The notes under the pieces were generated by a model, which worked only from the letters and a program-made list of their open reading frames with translations, made no database searches and was not told where the DNA came from. Of a DNA stretch of 64,000 bases, positions 13,302-26,200 are shown one piece after another. Source of the DNA: Seison nebaliae (taxonomy: Eukaryota > Rotifera > Pararotatoria > Seisonacea > Seisonidae); the NCBI GenBank assembly GCA_023231475.1, contig JALJEE010003057.1, positions 62,001 to 126,000 of the forward strand, written 5' to 3'. Positions within the stretch are counted from its first letter, which is position 1. Every line of letters begins with the position of its first letter. Made by a program: the position numbers and the translations under genes.

Positions 13302-16300
13302 ATGTTGGAAAATGATGAAATGAATGAAAAGGCCACTCTCATAAATTCAACTAGTGAACAAATGCCATTTGCTTATGAATCGATGGGGAATATGGACGAG
13401 AAACAAACTCCTTCAGAGAAGGTAAGAAGTCTGGGCGCCTTAATGGGTGTTTTTGTACCCGTCGTCCTATCAATGACCTCCACCCACTTGTTTATGAGAT
13501 TAGGTTATCATCTTCCCACTTATCATTCTAATATGAGAACTGTCTCATTCTTCTTTCAACAACATTTTCGATGACTTTCGATTAATCAATATCGATTTCT
13601 CATAAATTATCAATTTGATTATTTTTTCTTCAATTTTCATCGATATCCATTTTTTTCTTCATTTTTTTTTCCAATTTCCGATATTAATATCGAATTTTTA
13701 TGAATATCAATATTTTTAAAATTTATTCAATTTTCAATATGTTTCTTCATAAATTTAATCATTTATTTTATCAATATCGATTTTTTAAATTGAAAAATTT
13801 TATTCGTTTTTTTTTTCTAAAATTTTTCTATTCTGTTGTTGTTGACAGTTGGATAAAATGGTTCCATATTCTAATAAGAAGACTCGTAAGGAGTTTGAAT
13901 GAGCATCGATATCTTTCTAATTATTTGAATTGCAGGATTTATTTTGGGTAATTCCGGTTTTTATATGTCAGTACTACAATTACTATTGGCGTTCTCCATT
14001 CTCATATTAACGGCATTAAGTGTGTGTGCAATCGCAACTAACGGAGCGGTAAAAGGTGGAGGTATTTATTATCTCATTTCACGATGTTTGGGTCCAGAAT
14101 TTGGTGGCGCTGTTGGTGTAATATTCTTTCTAGCGACTGTTATTGCTGCTGGTTTGTACACGAGTGCATTCGTCGAAACTTTAACATCGAATTTTGGTCT
14201 TCATGGTTCGATCGCCATATTTCCCGATTCAGAATGGTGGAAATTCCTTTATGCTTTCATCATAACATTGTTATATCTCTTAATATCGATATTGGGTGCA
14301 TCGTTATTCTCCAAAGCTGTTATGGGATTATTTTCGGTTATATCTCAATTTCTATTAAATTCAAATTTTCAAATATTTTTCATTCAGATAGTTGTCGGTG
14401 TTTACACTCTCGTTTTATTAGCTACTTGTATAAAGAGTTCGTTCCAAATCGAAATACCAAGAACAAATTCAATTATTTATCAATCGTCTTCCGATATCGA
14501 TCCAACAATCGCTCCACCTCCAAACTCAACCATATTTCCAAATCAAACAACAACAACAACCACAACAACTTCTACATCAACCACTTCAGTTCATTTAATT
14601 TTAAGTAATTTAACAACAACAACAACAACAACATTGAAACCGATAACAACGACATCATTCGATGATGGTAATTCGAGTGACGAAGCAGTTTATGGAAATT
14701 TCACCGGTTTCTCATTGGAAACATTCCGTAATAATCGATATACATATTACATGGAAGATTATACGACTGGAAATGAAGTCAACTTTCAAATAATTTTCTC
14801 AGTTTTATTTAGTAGTCTCACTGGAATTATGGCTGGAGCGAGTATGTCGGGAGATTTGAAAAATGCTAGTAAATCGATTCCGATTGGAACGTTGTCGGCT
14901 ATCGTTTTCGTTTTCTTTATAACTATCGTTGAAATGGTAATTATTGCATTTACGTGTGAGAGATTTCTTTTAGTGAATAATTATCTATTTTTACAATCAA
15001 TCATTTTCTGGTCGCCACTTCTATTTCTGGGAATTATTTGTGTCACTTTTTCAGCTGGTCTCTCTTCAATGATTGGCGGTTCACGAATATTGGAAGCATT
15101 AGCAGCTGATGAAATATTCGGTGTTATTACTAAACCGCTCAAATATAAAACTAAATCAGGAAATCCTTTAATTGCTGTTCTACTCGCCTGGTTTTTGACA
15201 GTCGTTAGTTGTACAATTTTATTAGTTGAATTTTTTAAAAATTGAAATTTAAGTTGACATTATTAGTTGGTTCAATGAATACCATTGCTCCGATGGTAAC
15301 GATATTTTATCTTTTATCATATTTTGGTATAAACCTTGCCTGTTTAGCTTTGGACTTAGCAAGCCCACCAAATTTTCGGTTTTCCTTTAATTTCCTCTTT
15401 CGATTCATTATTCAAATTAATTGAAATTAGACCAACATTCCGTTATTATACTTGGCATACAGCATTCATCGGTATGTTAAGTACAGTCGTTATGGCATTT
15501 ATCGTCGATGTGATTTACGCAACAATTGGAATAACATTATGTATAGCTATCGTTTCTTTGTTATATTTTCGTGATTTCCCATCAGCCTGGGGAAGTATTT
15601 CTCAAGCACTCATTTTTCATCAAGTTCATTCTTTTTAATTTAAATTATTAAAAAGTTAATATTATTTTGAATTTGTTTGAAAGGTAAGAAAATATTTGTT
15701 GTTATTAGATCCGAGAAAAGATCATGTGAAATATTGGAGACCACAAGTTCTCTTATGTGTTTCCAATCCGAAAAGTGTTTATCCATTGATCTCTTTCGTG
15801 AATGCTTTAAAAAAGAGTGGATTGTTCATTTTGGGACATGTGAAAGAAGAAGATCCAAATCAAATCGATTATTCAACTGATGACGGATGTCTTCAAGAAT
15901 TGAGTGCATGGCAGAATTTGGTGGATATGATGCAAATAAAAGCGTTCGTCTCATTAACACAAAGTAGAACGATTCGTGAAGGAATTCAACAATTAACTAG
16001 AATTTGTGGTTTGGGAGGATTTCGACCGAACACAATTATTCTCGGTTTCTATGATGATATTGAACCGATGGATTTGATACCCAATGAATTACAATCACTT
16101 TCGATAAAGAAGGAGAAAACTTTCGAATTCTCCGAAATTCGCAGTGAAAATTGTGCGGATCGAATGAATGTGGAAGAATATTCGAAAATCATTACCGATT
16201 GTTTATATCTGCAGAAGAATATTTGTTTAGCAAAGAATTTCCATTTGTTATATACTCCGATCAAAAAGACGAATATCATTACGAATACGGAATATGGTTT

Positions 16301-17666
16301 CCTTCGTTATTGGTACGATATGAAGAATTGGTGCAATAGATATCGATCGTTTGACAATGATAATCTTTATGAGAATATGGAAATTTCGAATGTTGAAAGA
16401 CAAATTCACGTATGGCCAGTTAGTTGATTGAAAATGATTAAATAGTTTAAGAAGAAAAGTATAGAAAATTTTGAAAAATTGGACATTAATTAGTGTGAGG
16501 GGAAGGGAAATGTGCGAGCTATTCTTTCCGCGTGTCAATGTTAGGAAGTTATTAGGGATAGTATATATAGGGAAATGATTAATGATGTTCGGGAAGCTGC
16601 GAAGGTAATCGTCTCAACAATTTAAACGATCCTGGTATCGTACTTTGTATGTTGAGAGGAAAGTCTCCGGAAAACTCATTAGAAATTGATGCGATAGATA
16701 ATAATTGTGGATCATTTGTTCGAAGGCGACACTATATTGTGCATCGTTGTACGCTGTGTCATATCATGACTTCCGACATCTTCTTCATGCATTCTCATGG
16801 ATGTAAGTGTAATGGAATGAGTATTTACAGTTATAGGTTGCCGAGATGATCATTCTTCCGAGTTTAACAGACATATGATTACCATCTATAGTTGACTTCT
16901 ATAGATATACAGAACGGAGATTATTAGCTGTTTCCCAAACCGAATTTTTTGGAGAAAACATTTCTTCATTCTATAAAAAAAAAAGAAAAGCAAAGCGAAT
17001 GACTAATATCGGGATCGTCGTACCTTTATCGAGAGATGGAGAATTCATTTCGATGACTATTATCGATCGATTAGAAATTGAGAGTAATTTGAGGGAAATG
17101 TAGAGGAATGACATAGACAACTATAGAATGTAAGACAGAGGATTTAATAAGATGAATATGATAACTAATCATAAATTTATTATTCTGGACAGTCGAATAT
17201 CTTTACGGAATCGCAAAGTGAAGACTTTGATACAACTTCATTATTCATGCTCCAGTTAGCAACAATTCTATCAATGACAAGTATATGGAAGAAAGCGAAA
17301 TTACGAGTGTTCTATCCAGTCAATTTATCAACGTCAACACTCAATGGAAATACGGAGCATGAACAACGATTACGGAGGCAATTAGATGAATTACGAATAA
17401 CAGCCGAACCACGACTAATTCCATGGACGCCGAATAGCGATGAAGATTATTTAGAATGGGTAAAGAAAATAGTTCACAATTATTCGTCGTTTGGAAACAA
17501 GTCGTCACATACTATCTTACTCTTGTACCTTCCATTGCCACCAAGTCTAATGCAATCAACTGAGAGTGATGCACAATTTTATGAGAAATTGGCTCTCTTA
17601 GCTAAAGATTTTCCACCGACACTATTTGTTCATGGAATGAATGCATGTACCTGCACGCAGTTGTAG
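13302..17666 (+). CDS. SLC12A9: Cation-chloride cotransporter family member, SLC12A9 type
   Basis: Seven exons (13302-13503, 13936-14336, 14388-15200, 15254-15378, 15431-15623, 15684-16418, 17193-17666) give 980 residues, close to the ~914 of human SLC12A9. Matches run the full length: [90 protein letters not shown] and the terminal PPTLFVHGM followed by a CTCTQL end. The protein should have about 12 membrane spans and a cytosolic C-terminal domain. Vertebrate SLC12A9 is an intracellular, lysosome-linked ion transporter or a partner of other cotransporters. The large extracellular loop carries long Thr runs absent from the human protein. The 51-bp intron 14337-14387 has no stop and keeps frame, so an uncritical translation includes it. 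ATG 13302 is preferred over an upstream in-frame TTG. Confidence 0.93.
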
Positions 17667-18786
17667 TAGTAATTCGATCTGCCAACTTCTATCATCTACA
17701 GGAGAAATAGCATCAAACTTTATCATTTTTCTCCAACATATCTTTTCATTTTTTCTTTTTCTCCAAAATATATTTCTTATGAAACACAAATATTTTCTCT
17801 TTCATCCCCATATAAATTTAGTCAACTTACATAATTTACACTTTTATTTGTGTTTCTCCAGAGAATTCCGTTTTCTGCTCCATTTTCAAATAACTCCAAC
17901 TTACTCCATTTTCGCATAAAAAAACTTCTAATTGTGCGACAAACACACCAAGAACGTAACTTTGTTGAGAAAGGAATTCTATTTGTTCGAAATAGTTAAA
18001 CATAAATTCGCACCATATCTCCAATCCACTTCATCATTCAATAGTTATGACGGATAAACATTGCTCTACAAGCCGAAAATAACTTTTCTTCAATCTCAAA
18101 AAATTTCCTCCTTGAATTTCCTCAAAAATTCATATCGGAAATATAATGGAGAGAAATGAAAATGAAATCGAAAAATCTAAAAATAGAACAACAATATCTG
18201 TAATTATCTCTAATACTCGATCTTATTCACTCTCAATTTCTATCTTTCAAATTGGAACGTATTTATAACAATAATTATATATATATATATAAATATATAG
18301 ATATATATTTATAGAGATATTGTCGTTAATTATGTAGATTCCGTCTGATTTGAACAGAAAGATGGAAGGTTACGATATTTATTGTCATCGCTCCGAAAAA
18401 TGATTTGTTTGTAAAGAGAATGAATAAGGAAAAAAGGATGAGACTGTGAAAGGTGAAAAAGAAGCAATTTATTAATTTTTGATTGACATAATGGAGCATC
18501 AAGGAAAAACAAATAATTTCCATTCTCGAGTTATTGAAGCAATTTCCGTACGATTGTCTAATTCTCTACAAATTTAGAACATGATTCCTCATGAAAGACG
18601 AATAGTACAACTAATCTTAATTCTCGTCGATTGTTTCTTCTTCCATAAATAATAGAAAACTCTCAAATTATCGTCCGTATTCACTCCGTAACGAGACTAA
18701 TGCATGTCTCTAATCTCCTATTTCCATGTCTGATATTACAGTCATATCAATCGGTGTGAAATTTTCTAAGTGATTCATCTAAAAAA
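17667..18786. other. Intergenic upstream of Cys-loop receptor gene
   Basis: AT-rich sequence with an (AT)n microsatellite and no exon I can support. It must include the SLC12A9 3' UTR and the receptor gene promoter. Confidence 0.6.
18273..18312. repeat. (AT)n microsatellite
   Basis: Alternating AT/TA with single interruptions over about 40 bp in the intergenic region. Confidence 0.85.
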
Positions 18787-20813
18787 ATGAAGAAATTGTA
18801 TTTTTTCTTATATCTTCTTTACAACGACATTTCCGCGAATAAAACCGCATTGACCAAAGGAAGAAGTAAAAGAAGAACTATCGATATTGCGGCAGTTAAC
18901 AGTATTCAATCATCAATACATGCTCAACGATCAAAGTGGCACGTTGCCACTAATTTGAGACGAGAAGAAGAATTGATTAGTGCAATTGAGAAATTAAAAT
19001 CGGTGGATAATGATACATATGTCTGGTCGGCAAGTGGACGATTATTAAAAGTGTTATTTAATACATATAATCGAGAGATTATGCCACCAGTTAACGGAAG
19101 TGTAACTGTTTTATTTACAATTGCCTTAGCTCAAATTATTCAAGTGGTTAGTTCCTTATTTCCATAAAATTTGATAAGGAATAATTTTAAAATTAAATTA
19201 AATATTCAAATTTCTTTTCTATAAATTTTTTAATGATAATATAATTAATATAAAAAAGTTAGATATCGAACAGAAATTGAAGATAAATGTATGGGTCCAC
19301 ACCAAATGGAACGACAGTCGACTCATATGGGATCCGATGGATTATGATAATATAACAAGATTACAAATTCCATACGGATTAATTTGGTCGCCCGATATCA
19401 TATTATTTAATACGTTTCTCTTCTTATTCTCGTTCGGGAATCTCTCACTTCCGTTTTAGGGCGGACGGTAATTTTGAACCGAGCTATAAATCGAACACGA
19501 TAATTTATTACACAGGAGAAATTGTTCATATTCCCCCGGCAATCTATCAATCATCTTGTCGTTTCGATATTACATTTTTTCCATTCGACGAGCAAAATTG
19601 TGATTTATGTTTCGGTTCATGGACATACTCTCCGAACCAGATCGAATTCGGCTGGTATAATGGAACGAATAAAATAGATTTTGCAGAATATATGAAAAGT
19701 GGTTCGTGGGATCTGTTATCGGGTAATGGACGTCATGTGATAAATAATAGCACGAATCGAAGAATGATAATTTATACGTTAAGAATTCGACGGAAAGCAT
19801 TATTCCATCTGTTAAATATTGTTGCTCCATGTATCATGATAAGTTTCTGTACGATGTTCGTCTTTTATCTCCCTCCAGCCTCTAATGAGAAAGTTACGTT
19901 AGCACTATCTGTATTATTAGCACATATAGTGTTCATGTTACTTGTGGCTAAATTGTTACCACCAGCAAGTGAAATCATTCCAATCTTTGCCAAATATTTA
20001 TTAATCACATTCTCTGCTAACGTTCTTTCCGTATTTGCTACTTGTATCGTTATTAACATCAATAACCGCCACACTCCCTTACATGAACCGTTAAAGGAGT
20101 TTGGAATGACTCAAAAAATCTTCTTCCAATTCTTACCAACTCTATTGCTGATGGATAAATTTCGTTTTATTAAGAAACGGAAACGAAGGAAATATTCAAG
20201 AACGAACGATATTTCTCTACAAATCGTCGATAATGATAACAATTGTGGATCAACGATAGTACAACAAAACATGAGTAAGGCTACAGATTATTCATGTTCA
20301 ATCCAACCGAAAATGCAACACGTTCTCAATACTCCGATCGGTCGACTTATCAAGACATATGATAAGTCGAATATAATGGATCGATGGATGTTTCATACGA
20401 TTGACGAAGATGTAAAGATGGATTTGAGGAATACGATGCAGAATTCGTTGAATGTGTTGTTGAAGGAGCAGAACGCAACTAAAGATGTTGAAGGACGATC
20501 GACTCTAGGTCACCAATTGCGGCGAGTATGCACAAAAACGGTTCACTATGCAAAATGTATAACAAAAATGTTGAAGGCAAAGAACCGTCTACGAATCGTT
20601 ATTTTTCCATATTTATTTATTCTCCTTTTTTTTTACTTTCCACTCTCTCAGATTATGGAACAATGGAATTACTTAGCTTGTGTTGTTGATCGTTTGTTGT
20701 TGGTTGGTGTGTTCATCGGTTTCTGCGCCGTCACTGCTGAGTTCTTCATGAATAATCCCACACTCATTGTGGATGGAATCATGAAGTTCTTGAAGAAGAA
20801 GCAGAAGAACTAA
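18787..20813 (+). CDS. Cys-loop ligand-gated ion channel subunit (nicotinic acetylcholine receptor-like, non-alpha)
   Basis: Four exons (18787-19146, 19259-19413, 19460-20597, 20652-20813) join in frame to 604 residues. The extracellular domain shows VTVLFTIALAQII, the WDPMDYDNITRLQIPYG/WSPDI region, and the signature loop C-x13-C around residues 205-219 ending PFDEQNC. M1-M3 follow (APCIMISF; EKVTLALSVLLAHIVFMLL; IPIFAKYLLI), then a long cytoplasmic loop and M4 near residues 555-580. M2 keeps the Glu-Lys at its inner end expected for a cation channel. Loop C lacks the vicinal Cys-Cys pair of alpha subunits, so this is a beta-like or orphan subunit. The signal peptide is poor, and a further 5' exon is possible. 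The last intron, 54 bp, is stop-free and in frame, but its T-rich body does not fit the receptor alignment. Confidence 0.88.
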
Positions 20814-21395
20814 CGACTGTTTGTAATTTTAACGACAAAAAAAATGAATTATCTCATCATTCAATGATATTTCCTAGTTTTATATCGATATATCACCCCC
20901 TACTAACCAGATATGTAAAATCTACATAAAAAATAAAAAAATTTTATGAAATTATGAAAATGTCTAACCCAGTTAAATAATATGATTCATTCATATAAAC
21001 GAATATCGAACTAAATGTAGAAACTCATCATCTTCTCTTTCATTACTTCGTTTAATAGCTTACTTTTTTTTAAAATTTAACCTTCATCTTAAAAACATCA
21101 GAGGAGAGTTGTAAAGTATCTATGTCGAAGAAAATTTCTTCCTCCATTTTACTTCCGAACATATAAGTATTTTATGGGAAAAAATCGTATTTTGTTTGAT
21201 GGATTAAATGGAAAGTCATCTCTTTTGATGCATTTTCTTTTAACATTCCATATATGATCGTTTAGTAACGGACGACCTGTATCCGACGAAGATGATGAAG
21301 ATAAAATAAAATGACCTTCTCATTTATTTCTTAAATATTTTTCATTTACTCTGTTTATATCATTTCCGACAGACGATTTATTCTATTTTTTTTAA
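20814..21395. other. Intergenic between receptor gene and PDZ gene
   Basis: AT-rich 3' and 5' flanking sequence. I see no RNA gene, repeat or coding exon. Confidence 0.55.
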
Positions 21396-23279
21396 ATGAA
21401 ACATTTAACATTTAATCTATTTCGCGATACACCCAAAGAATCTTGGGGATTCCGAGTGCAAACAACTGATGATCGCCAAATTGTCACAAATGTTTCCTCA
21501 TTTCAATTTTCGATGTGAGAACTTTAATTTGAATTTAGGTTCAATTATCTTCACCAGCGGACGCAGCTGGATTGAAGAACAGTGACATAATATTACAAGT
21601 AGGAAAAGAAAAAATCAATTCACATGCGGATGTGGTCCATGCCATGAAGATAGCGAAAGCCACCGTCTCTATTTCCGTTGAGTTTAATATTTTTTAAATT
21701 TCCTAATAATCATCTTTTAAGACGAACGAATTGTTTAGTAATTTGAACCATGTAATATTTCTTAATCTTTTCAAAAATCTTCTCCATTTGGAGATGGAGA
21801 GATGAAGGTTCCCCAAGTCTACAACTCACCAATTGACTTATATTCGGAAGAGACGATTCGCGAAGCTTTAATCGAACGATTCCCAAATAAAACAGAAGAA
21901 GAGTTTTTATTAATCTTTTTAATTTCTTGTTTAAGATTTTCCAGAATTGATAATTTGGCAGAATCGTTTTGTAGTGGAAAGGACAGAAGTTCAGTTGAAG
22001 ATATCATAAAAAACTCCCCAACGTTAGCAATGATTCAAAAACCGTCATGTGACGATCATCATAATCCAGCGAATTCACGTGTAATCCAATTATTGGATGA
22101 AACACTACCAAGTTTAATACATTTCCTTCATCTTAAAATATTGAGAACTAAAGAAAAACCCTATTAAGTTCATCATGTCCAGACGTATAATCATAATTTT
22201 ATACAACCGCGAACTTATTCAGTGTCCGCGCGTTGTAACAATGGTTTTCGTAGTGTTAAGGGTTCTCATTATCCCATTGAGAATACTACGACAATGCGCA
22301 TCATTAATGACTTCGCCCGTAGTTCACTTTCACCCGATTCATTTTGTAAGTAAAACGTCTAGTCAAATCATCGGCATCTGCATGAAATATTGAAGAACAA
22401 TTTTTGATCTTTTTCGTCAGTTCGTTTTCCATTCAGTTCAGCTAAACGAGTATTTAAATCATCACATTAAACAATCTGATCTTTGATTATAATAAATTAA
22501 TTGTTATTTTTCTATGAAGTTTTTTATGATTTTTAATTTCGAATGTGAAATTTTGATATTTTCTTATTCTAATGTTTCAGCATGTGTATGATTTTTAATG
22601 TGAATTTTTTTTTCATGTGTTTCAAATGGAAATGAAAATGATTTCTACTTAATTATTATCATTTAGATCTAACGCAGTCGTATGATCAGAATAAAGATCG
22701 GAATAAAGTTTCCAAACCGGTTAAAGCCAAATGGAGTGAAGATCGACCCGATCCAATTGACAATACGTTGAGTATGAAAATGCTTCGGCAGAACATCGAA
22801 GAAGCTTCAAAAATTAACAGTGGTCGTTCGTATCAAAATTTCCGATTTTCTTCCCCTAGTTTTACAAAAGTTTCATGAATAATAATTATGTTATTGATCT
22901 TGTAATGATTGGAATTCCTATTAAGATTTCCATCACTCCCAATGATTCGAAGAGGGAAGAGATTAATCACATTTTTCTATTGTTTAGAACCATTATCGAT
23001 ATTGCAAAACAATCAAGGAAACGAAGATCCTCGAACATGGTACAATAAAAATTCATCGGATATTCATTTGGACCCGATAGAGAACACGAGAACAATGAGA
23101 GCGCTAAGGAAAAGTATCGACGAATTAGCTGTTTCAAGTAGTTAATATTAATTATCATTTCATAATATTTTCATCAATATATTTATTAATTCGCATCTTT
23201 CCTCTCTCCTTTAGCTATTCAACCGAAAACATTAAACATAACGAGGGCTGTACCTAAACTTCAAAAATTCGATGAATAA
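21396..23279 (+). CDS. Zasp/Cypher-like protein: N-terminal PDZ domain plus ZM motif, no LIM domain
   Basis: Eight small exons (21396-21491, 21539-21676, 21802 or 21808-21902, 21945-22111, 22169-22345, 22667-22822, 22988-23137, 23215-23279) splice in frame to about 349 residues. Residues 1-78 form a PDZ domain (SWGFRVQ carboxylate-binding loop, SPADAAGLKNSDIILQVG). The next exon carries VYNSPIDLYSEETIREAL, the Zasp-like ZM motif that binds alpha-actinin. The remainder is polar and lacks LIM domains, so the protein resembles short ALP/Zasp forms that organise Z-discs or stress fibres. The third exon can begin at either of two nearby AGs. The intron 21903-21944 (42 bp) is frame-keeping and stop-free, so the 22-kb open frames are not protein as they stand. 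Downstream LIM exons would have to lie in the next 8 kb, where I see none. Confidence 0.8.
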
Positions 23280-26200
23280 TTTCAGATTGATGACGAAACG
23301 CACGACAGAATATTATGACAGATATCATGGATTGAATGATTCATTATTGGATTATTACTGATTACTAATTGCAATTTTCCCTTTCTCTTAACATTTAATT
23401 TGGACATAAAATAAAAATAAAATTTCATCACAAACCTTTTACAAAACAACTTCAATTTATTCGTTATATCACTGGATGTTATTGAGTATTATGTACATAT
23501 ATTATAGTTTTTTTTAGTTATTAATTGCTTTTTATCCAAATTATCATGACTGATTTAACAACTATTGAAACTCATCAAGATTGATAAACAGTTATATCAT
23601 GAACACACGATGATGCATTAATTTCGTTGCAATTCCTCCAAGTAAACTTACGGATACTTTACCAAATATGTATCATATAACGATAGATAAGATGATTGGA
23701 TGTGAAATGCATGTTTTCCAATGTTGTGAAGGTTTTCTATGTGAATGTCAAGAAGTTTTCCTATCTTTATCATTATTCGTTCGAAGTTGACACTCAATTT
23801 CATTATTCACTTAATTCTTCAACTATTAGGTATCAAATAGAAATGTTGTCGGACGGTTAAATAAGTAAGTTTGTCAAAGATTATCAATTGAATATCACTT
23901 ACTGAACTTGAAATTTCTTAAGATTCTGATGTTAACAATAATAATATGAGGACGTGAGATTTTTTCCTTCATATAACGAATATAATAACAGATTTAACAG
24001 TTATTTAAACTTTCACAACTTCAATAATCTCAAAGTAGTTTTAAAAGGAGATTATCGGATTTTTCTAGTCCTAATATCTTATTGTGGACAATTATGTTTT
24101 TTTTTTAAATTTTATTATTCTATGTTTATAATTATTATAACTATTATATTAATTAAATCAGATATAATGCGTCATCATTTACTTTTTATTCTTGGCGATT
24201 TTTCATCGTGATTTGTTTAGTTAAGGATGGAACCTTTTACTTATGTATTGCCCCGGATAGTGTTAACTATACTATTTCTGAAATTGTCAGAAATAGTCGT
24301 AATAATGTCTAAAGAATATAAGTATCGCAAGAGAATACGTTTTTTTCTTCAATCAATGAACCATATAATGGAATGCGGTGTATGGAATCTATATAATTTA
24401 ATAGAAAATATACGATGTCTCGTTCGTTTTCAAACAGCTTATATTTTCTTGACAGTTCTTATCTTATATCAGGTATTTCGCAGACATCACGGCGAAACTT
24501 ATTATCAAATGAAATAATGAAGTAAAGTTCCTTAAAAAAATATTCTCAGAAGCATAAATGATGTCTTAAATTTAATGGCATATTTATTCCGAAATAGTAC
24601 CACTTCTGGAAACAGGAGATAAATGAGGAGATGAAAAGAAATTCTTTTGGAATTAATGGGAATTATTCAGTTCAGGACTCTGCTATCATTTTTATTTGAA
24701 TACTCAAACCGAACAAAATGGACCAACTATGTTGGGTTGTCTTACTTACACCTTTGTTTAGCACAGTACCCAAGGTATTTTATATTTAACCATACCAGTG
24801 CTTATGATTAAAATGTTTATCTAATGGTTTCTTTATCCTATTTAATACAGTTCTTTGGTGATATCATCTTTAACAGAAGATGTGTCAACCACTCTCGGAA
24901 TATTGAGAATAGTCCAATTTGAAAACAAAATATTTTCATCTTTTGAGATAATGGACGGCAAAAGCTATTTCATCGATTGCACAATCCAAAATTTCATAAT
25001 TAGTAAGTAGATATAAACCTATTTTTTTCATAGTGAAAACTACCCGCGGGATAAGTGAGAAAGTATATTTATAAATAAACTTGTGACTTCTTGGGCAATT
25101 GAGGAAAAGTTATAATTAAATCAATATATTATCATATTTGAAAAGATTTTAGGGGATTTTTAGATGTAGCGAAAAAGAAAGAACTTCGCTCTAACTGTGA
25201 GAGCTAATGATTAATAATACGTTATGCAATTTTGTCTTTAAATCTTAATAACTAATATGTGATTCTAAAACCATTCCAGAACTATGATCTATACCATAGT
25301 ATTCAATGGGTTTCTTTTTTAAGTTTGTACAAAAGATCAAAGAATAGTATTTAACTGTTTAAAAGATAAAAATGTTCAGAAACGAATTTTAATTTTAGCA
25401 AAAAAATTGTTTCTTATTCCTCGTACATAATTCAATTTTTACATAGGGTTTTAGATGGAGGGAAGGAAATGTAATTTTATTCCCCTACGTAGAAGACTGT
25501 GACCGTTAATCTGGTTTAAAGATGCTTACAGTTCAAGGTGGAGTTTGCATGTGTCTCGTATTAGAAAGAATATAACATCTTGTAGTGGGTCGGTTTTAGT
25601 GATGGATAGATAAGAATGCGAGAATAATTAATATGTTATATTACTAGGAATGAAGGAAGGAGACTTCGGAAATCATAAAAAGGAAATATCAAATGAAGTT
25701 CCATTACGTTCAGTATTGAAGTGTCTGTAAGTTGTAATATTAGAGGTAATGATACACAGATCATTAAAAATTTGAAGACATGTTTTTGAAGAAAATCTTA
25801 ATCCTTCACTTTATTCCTTGGATGAATCGTTCTTATGTTGGAAGGGAATGTTTAAAAAAATGTAATTTCCGTTTTTCTTCCTCTTTGTTCCATATTGAAT
25901 TGCCAATTATTTCTTATTCTTGTAAACAAATATCAGAATTGCTTTCCTCCAAATCCCGTTTCTGCACACCATTCCTCTATTTATATTTATTCGACCATTT
26001 CAGACACATAGCACTTTCGTTCCCCAATTTTGTCCAACTGTTGATTTATGAAAATTTTCCCTCATTCAAATGCAATTAATAGAAATTGTTCATTCTTTCC
26101 CCCAACACTTTCATTCCTCTTCGATTTCTTAGACGGTTTACATGAGGGGTAAAAATTCCATAAATCATTTCTAATCTGTCCGATTGGCCGATGTGAAATC

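Noticed and set aside
16649-16849. 66-codon open frame inside the 774-bp SLC12A9 intron
   Set aside because: It lies wholly inside an intron whose ends join conserved SLC12A9 sequence, and it has no motif.
24227-24517. 96-codon open frame with hydrophobic segments in the gene-poor block
   Set aside because: No homology recognised, atypical codon use, and no splice partner; kept only as a remark in the intergenic entry.
24717-25020. Possible secreted two-exon mini-gene starting MDQLCWVVLL
   Set aside because: The phase at the only plausible junction leads to an early stop, and the protein-like continuation is in another phase.
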